Positions 5,520-6,908 of a stretch of DNA of 6,908 nt are shown here, one piece after another. A program made the translations under genes and the position numbers. Source of the DNA: Bacillota bacterium (GTDB lineage Bacteria > Bacillota_I > Bacilli_A > MOL361 > Turicibacteraceae). The notes under the pieces were generated by a model. The model had not been told where the DNA came from. It saw only the letters and a program-made list of their open reading frames with translations, and did no database searches. The stretch's first letter is position 1; the number at the start of each line of letters is the position of its first letter. The stretch spans positions 341 through 7,248 of the forward strand of contig DNGE01000181.1 in NCBI GenBank assembly GCA_003486705.1, read 5' to 3'.

Positions 5520-6908
5520 TTATTCTTTATATCCACATTCTTTATTCGGACATTGAATTTCTTCTTTTTTACCTTTAACAACTAATAAACTGTCACAGTT
5601 TGGACACTTTTTATCAATCGGCTTATGCCATAGAGCATAATCACAACTTGGATATTGATTACATCCGTAGAAGAGTTTACCACGACGAGTTTTTTTCTCG
5701 ACAATTTCACCCGTCTCACACTTTGGACATTTAACGCCTGTTGAAGCTTGAATAATTTCTTCTTCTTTTTTCTCTTTTTTAATGTAACGGCAAGCCGGAT
5801 ATGCACTACACGCCACAAACTCTCCGTAACGCCCACGACGCATAACAAGTGGCGAACCACATTCTGGGCACTCCTCACCAATTTCAACTGGTGCAATCTT
5901 CTCCATATTTTCCTGTGCATTTTCAAGCATCGGAATAAAGTGATCATAAAATGTTTTTAATTCGTCGTACCACACTTTTTGACCTTTCGCAATTTCATCT
6001 AAGTTATGCTCCATACCAGCTGTATATTCAACATTAATAAACTCAGAGAAGAACTCACCTAATTTATCACTTGTTAACATTCCTTGATCCGTTGGGGCAA
6101 ACTTTTTATCAACTAAATTAACGTATCCACGATTTTTTAAAGTTTCCATCGTTTGAGCATACGTTGATGGTCGACCAATACCTAACTCTTCCATCTCTTT
6201 AATCAACTTAGCCTCTGAATATCTTGCGGGTGGTTGTGTAAAGTGTTGTTGTGAATCCACATCTAATAAATTCAACACATCTCCTTCATTTAAACGAGGT
6301 AATGCTGAGTTTTTCGTTTCTTCATAACTATACACACGTAAGTATCCATCAAACACTAACACTTGACCATTTACTCTAAATAAGTAGTCATTTGATTTCA
6401 CTTCAATTGTAGTAGCTTCAACCGTTGCACTTTTCATTAACGAAGCAACAGCACGCTCCCAAATTAATTTATATAAACGCAATTCATCGCGTTTTAAATA
6501 CGGCTTTAAGTCTTCTGGTGTACGTGTAACGCTTGTCGGACGAATAGCCTCATGCGCATCTTGAGCATTTTTAACCTTTTTCTTTGAAGTCGAACCTGGC
6601 CCAACATAATTGGCTCCATAAGACTTTTTAATAAATTGCTTCGCATCATCAACGAAGTTATCGGCTAAACGTGTTGAGTCAGTACGCATGTATGTAATTA
6701 ACCCGACTGTTTCAGTTCCAACATCTACCCCTTCATATAACTTCTGTGCAATTGTCATTGTCTTTTTAGCATTATACCCTAAACGACTATGCGCCTCTTG
6801 TTGAAGTGTTGATGTAATAAATGGCGTTTTCGGTTGTTTTAATTTATTTTTCTTCTCAACTTTATCAACAGTATAAGGATCTGCTAACTCAGCTAAGATA
6901 GCTTTTAC
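5520..6908 (-). CDS. topA: DNA topoisomerase I, type IA (partial, N-terminus missing)
   Basis: The frame is open to the right edge, giving the last 462 residues; about 230 N-terminal residues (the Toprim metal-binding domain) lie outside. TopA relaxes negative supercoils by cutting one strand through a 5'-phosphotyrosine. The fragment starts in the central domain with TPFITSTLQQEA and reaches the active-site motif GLITYMRTDS: the nucleophilic tyrosine is residue 73 of the fragment (codon 6690-6692), followed by the conserved Arg at 75. Further signatures are AHEAIRPT (118-125) and ARYSEAKLIKEMEELGIGRPSTYA (228-251). The C-terminus carries three four-cysteine zinc ribbons, with cysteines at about 347/350/367/373, 394/397/416/422 and 435/438/453/458, and a lysine/glutamate-rich linker after the first. 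The inferred full length of about 690 residues matches Bacilli TopA. The ATG at 6758 is internal, not the start. A strong terminator follows directly. Confidence 0.97.
   Translation of the reverse strand, partial: VKAILAELADPYTVDKVEKKNKLKQPKTPFITSTLQQEAHSRLGYNAKKTMTIAQKLYEGVDVGTETVGLITYMRTDSTRLADNFVDDAKQFIKKSYGANYVGPGSTSKKKVKNAQDAHEAIRPTSVTRTPEDLKPYLKRDELRLYKLIWERAVASLMKSATVEATTIEVKSNDYLFRVNGQVLVFDGYLRVYSYEETKNSALPRLNEGDVLNLLDVDSQQHFTQPPARYSEAKLIKEMEELGIGRPSTYAQTMETLKNRGYVNLVDKKFAPTDQGMLTSDKLGEFFSEFINVEYTAGMEHNLDEIAKGQKVWYDELKTFYDHFIPMLENAQENMEKIAPVEIGEECPECGSPLVMRRGRYGEFVACSAYPACRYIKKEKKEEEIIQASTGVKCPKCETGEIVEKKTRRGKLFYGCNQYPSCDYALWHKPIDKKCPNCDSLLVVKGKKEEIQCPNKECGYKE

Noticed and set aside
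5754..5782. Long pyrimidine-rich (plus) / purine-rich (minus) tract in topA
   Set aside because: It simply encodes the Lys/Glu-rich linker between the first and second zinc ribbons of TopA.
5582..5947. Alternative minus-strand frame of 121 codons inside topA
   Set aside because: It overlaps the zinc-ribbon part of topA in another frame; the topA frame carries the conserved cysteines, so this is a shadow frame.

Overview
The window is an AT-rich chromosomal stretch from a low-GC Gram-positive bacterium (Bacillota). The evidence is the topA - trmFO - xerC gene order, which is conserved across Bacilli and relatives, together with folate-dependent TrmFO, strong AGGAGG-type ribosome binding sites and a lipoprotein signal. 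The gene content resembles Turicibacter or related lineages, but that genus-level guess comes from overall impression and is weak. All seven genes read on the minus strand, so transcription runs from the right end to the left.

Reading in the direction of transcription: (1) the C-terminal two thirds of topA (DNA topoisomerase I) enters from the right edge and ends at a strong rho-independent terminator. (2) A new unit starts from an extended -10 promoter. It holds an 87-residue membrane protein of unknown function whose stop overlaps the trmFO start (ATGA), then trmFO (tRNA m5U54 methyltransferase), then 22 bases later a 543-residue predicted lipoprotein of unknown function. A second rho-independent terminator closes this unit. 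(3) A Xer-type tyrosine recombinase with a TTG start follows, probably with its own promoter. (4) An extended -10 promoter then precedes an nfeD-like gene and a stomatin/prohibitin (SPFH) gene 22 bases behind it; the SPFH gene runs off the left edge.

Functionally this is mostly housekeeping: DNA supercoiling (TopA), tRNA modification (TrmFO), chromosome dimer resolution (Xer) and a membrane-organising NfeD/SPFH pair. The two genes I cannot name are the small membrane protein and the large lipoprotein, both in the trmFO transcription unit. They are the best candidates for undescribed biology here. I see no mobile element, CRISPR array, RNA gene or phage module. No stretch longer than 300 bases lacks a gene.
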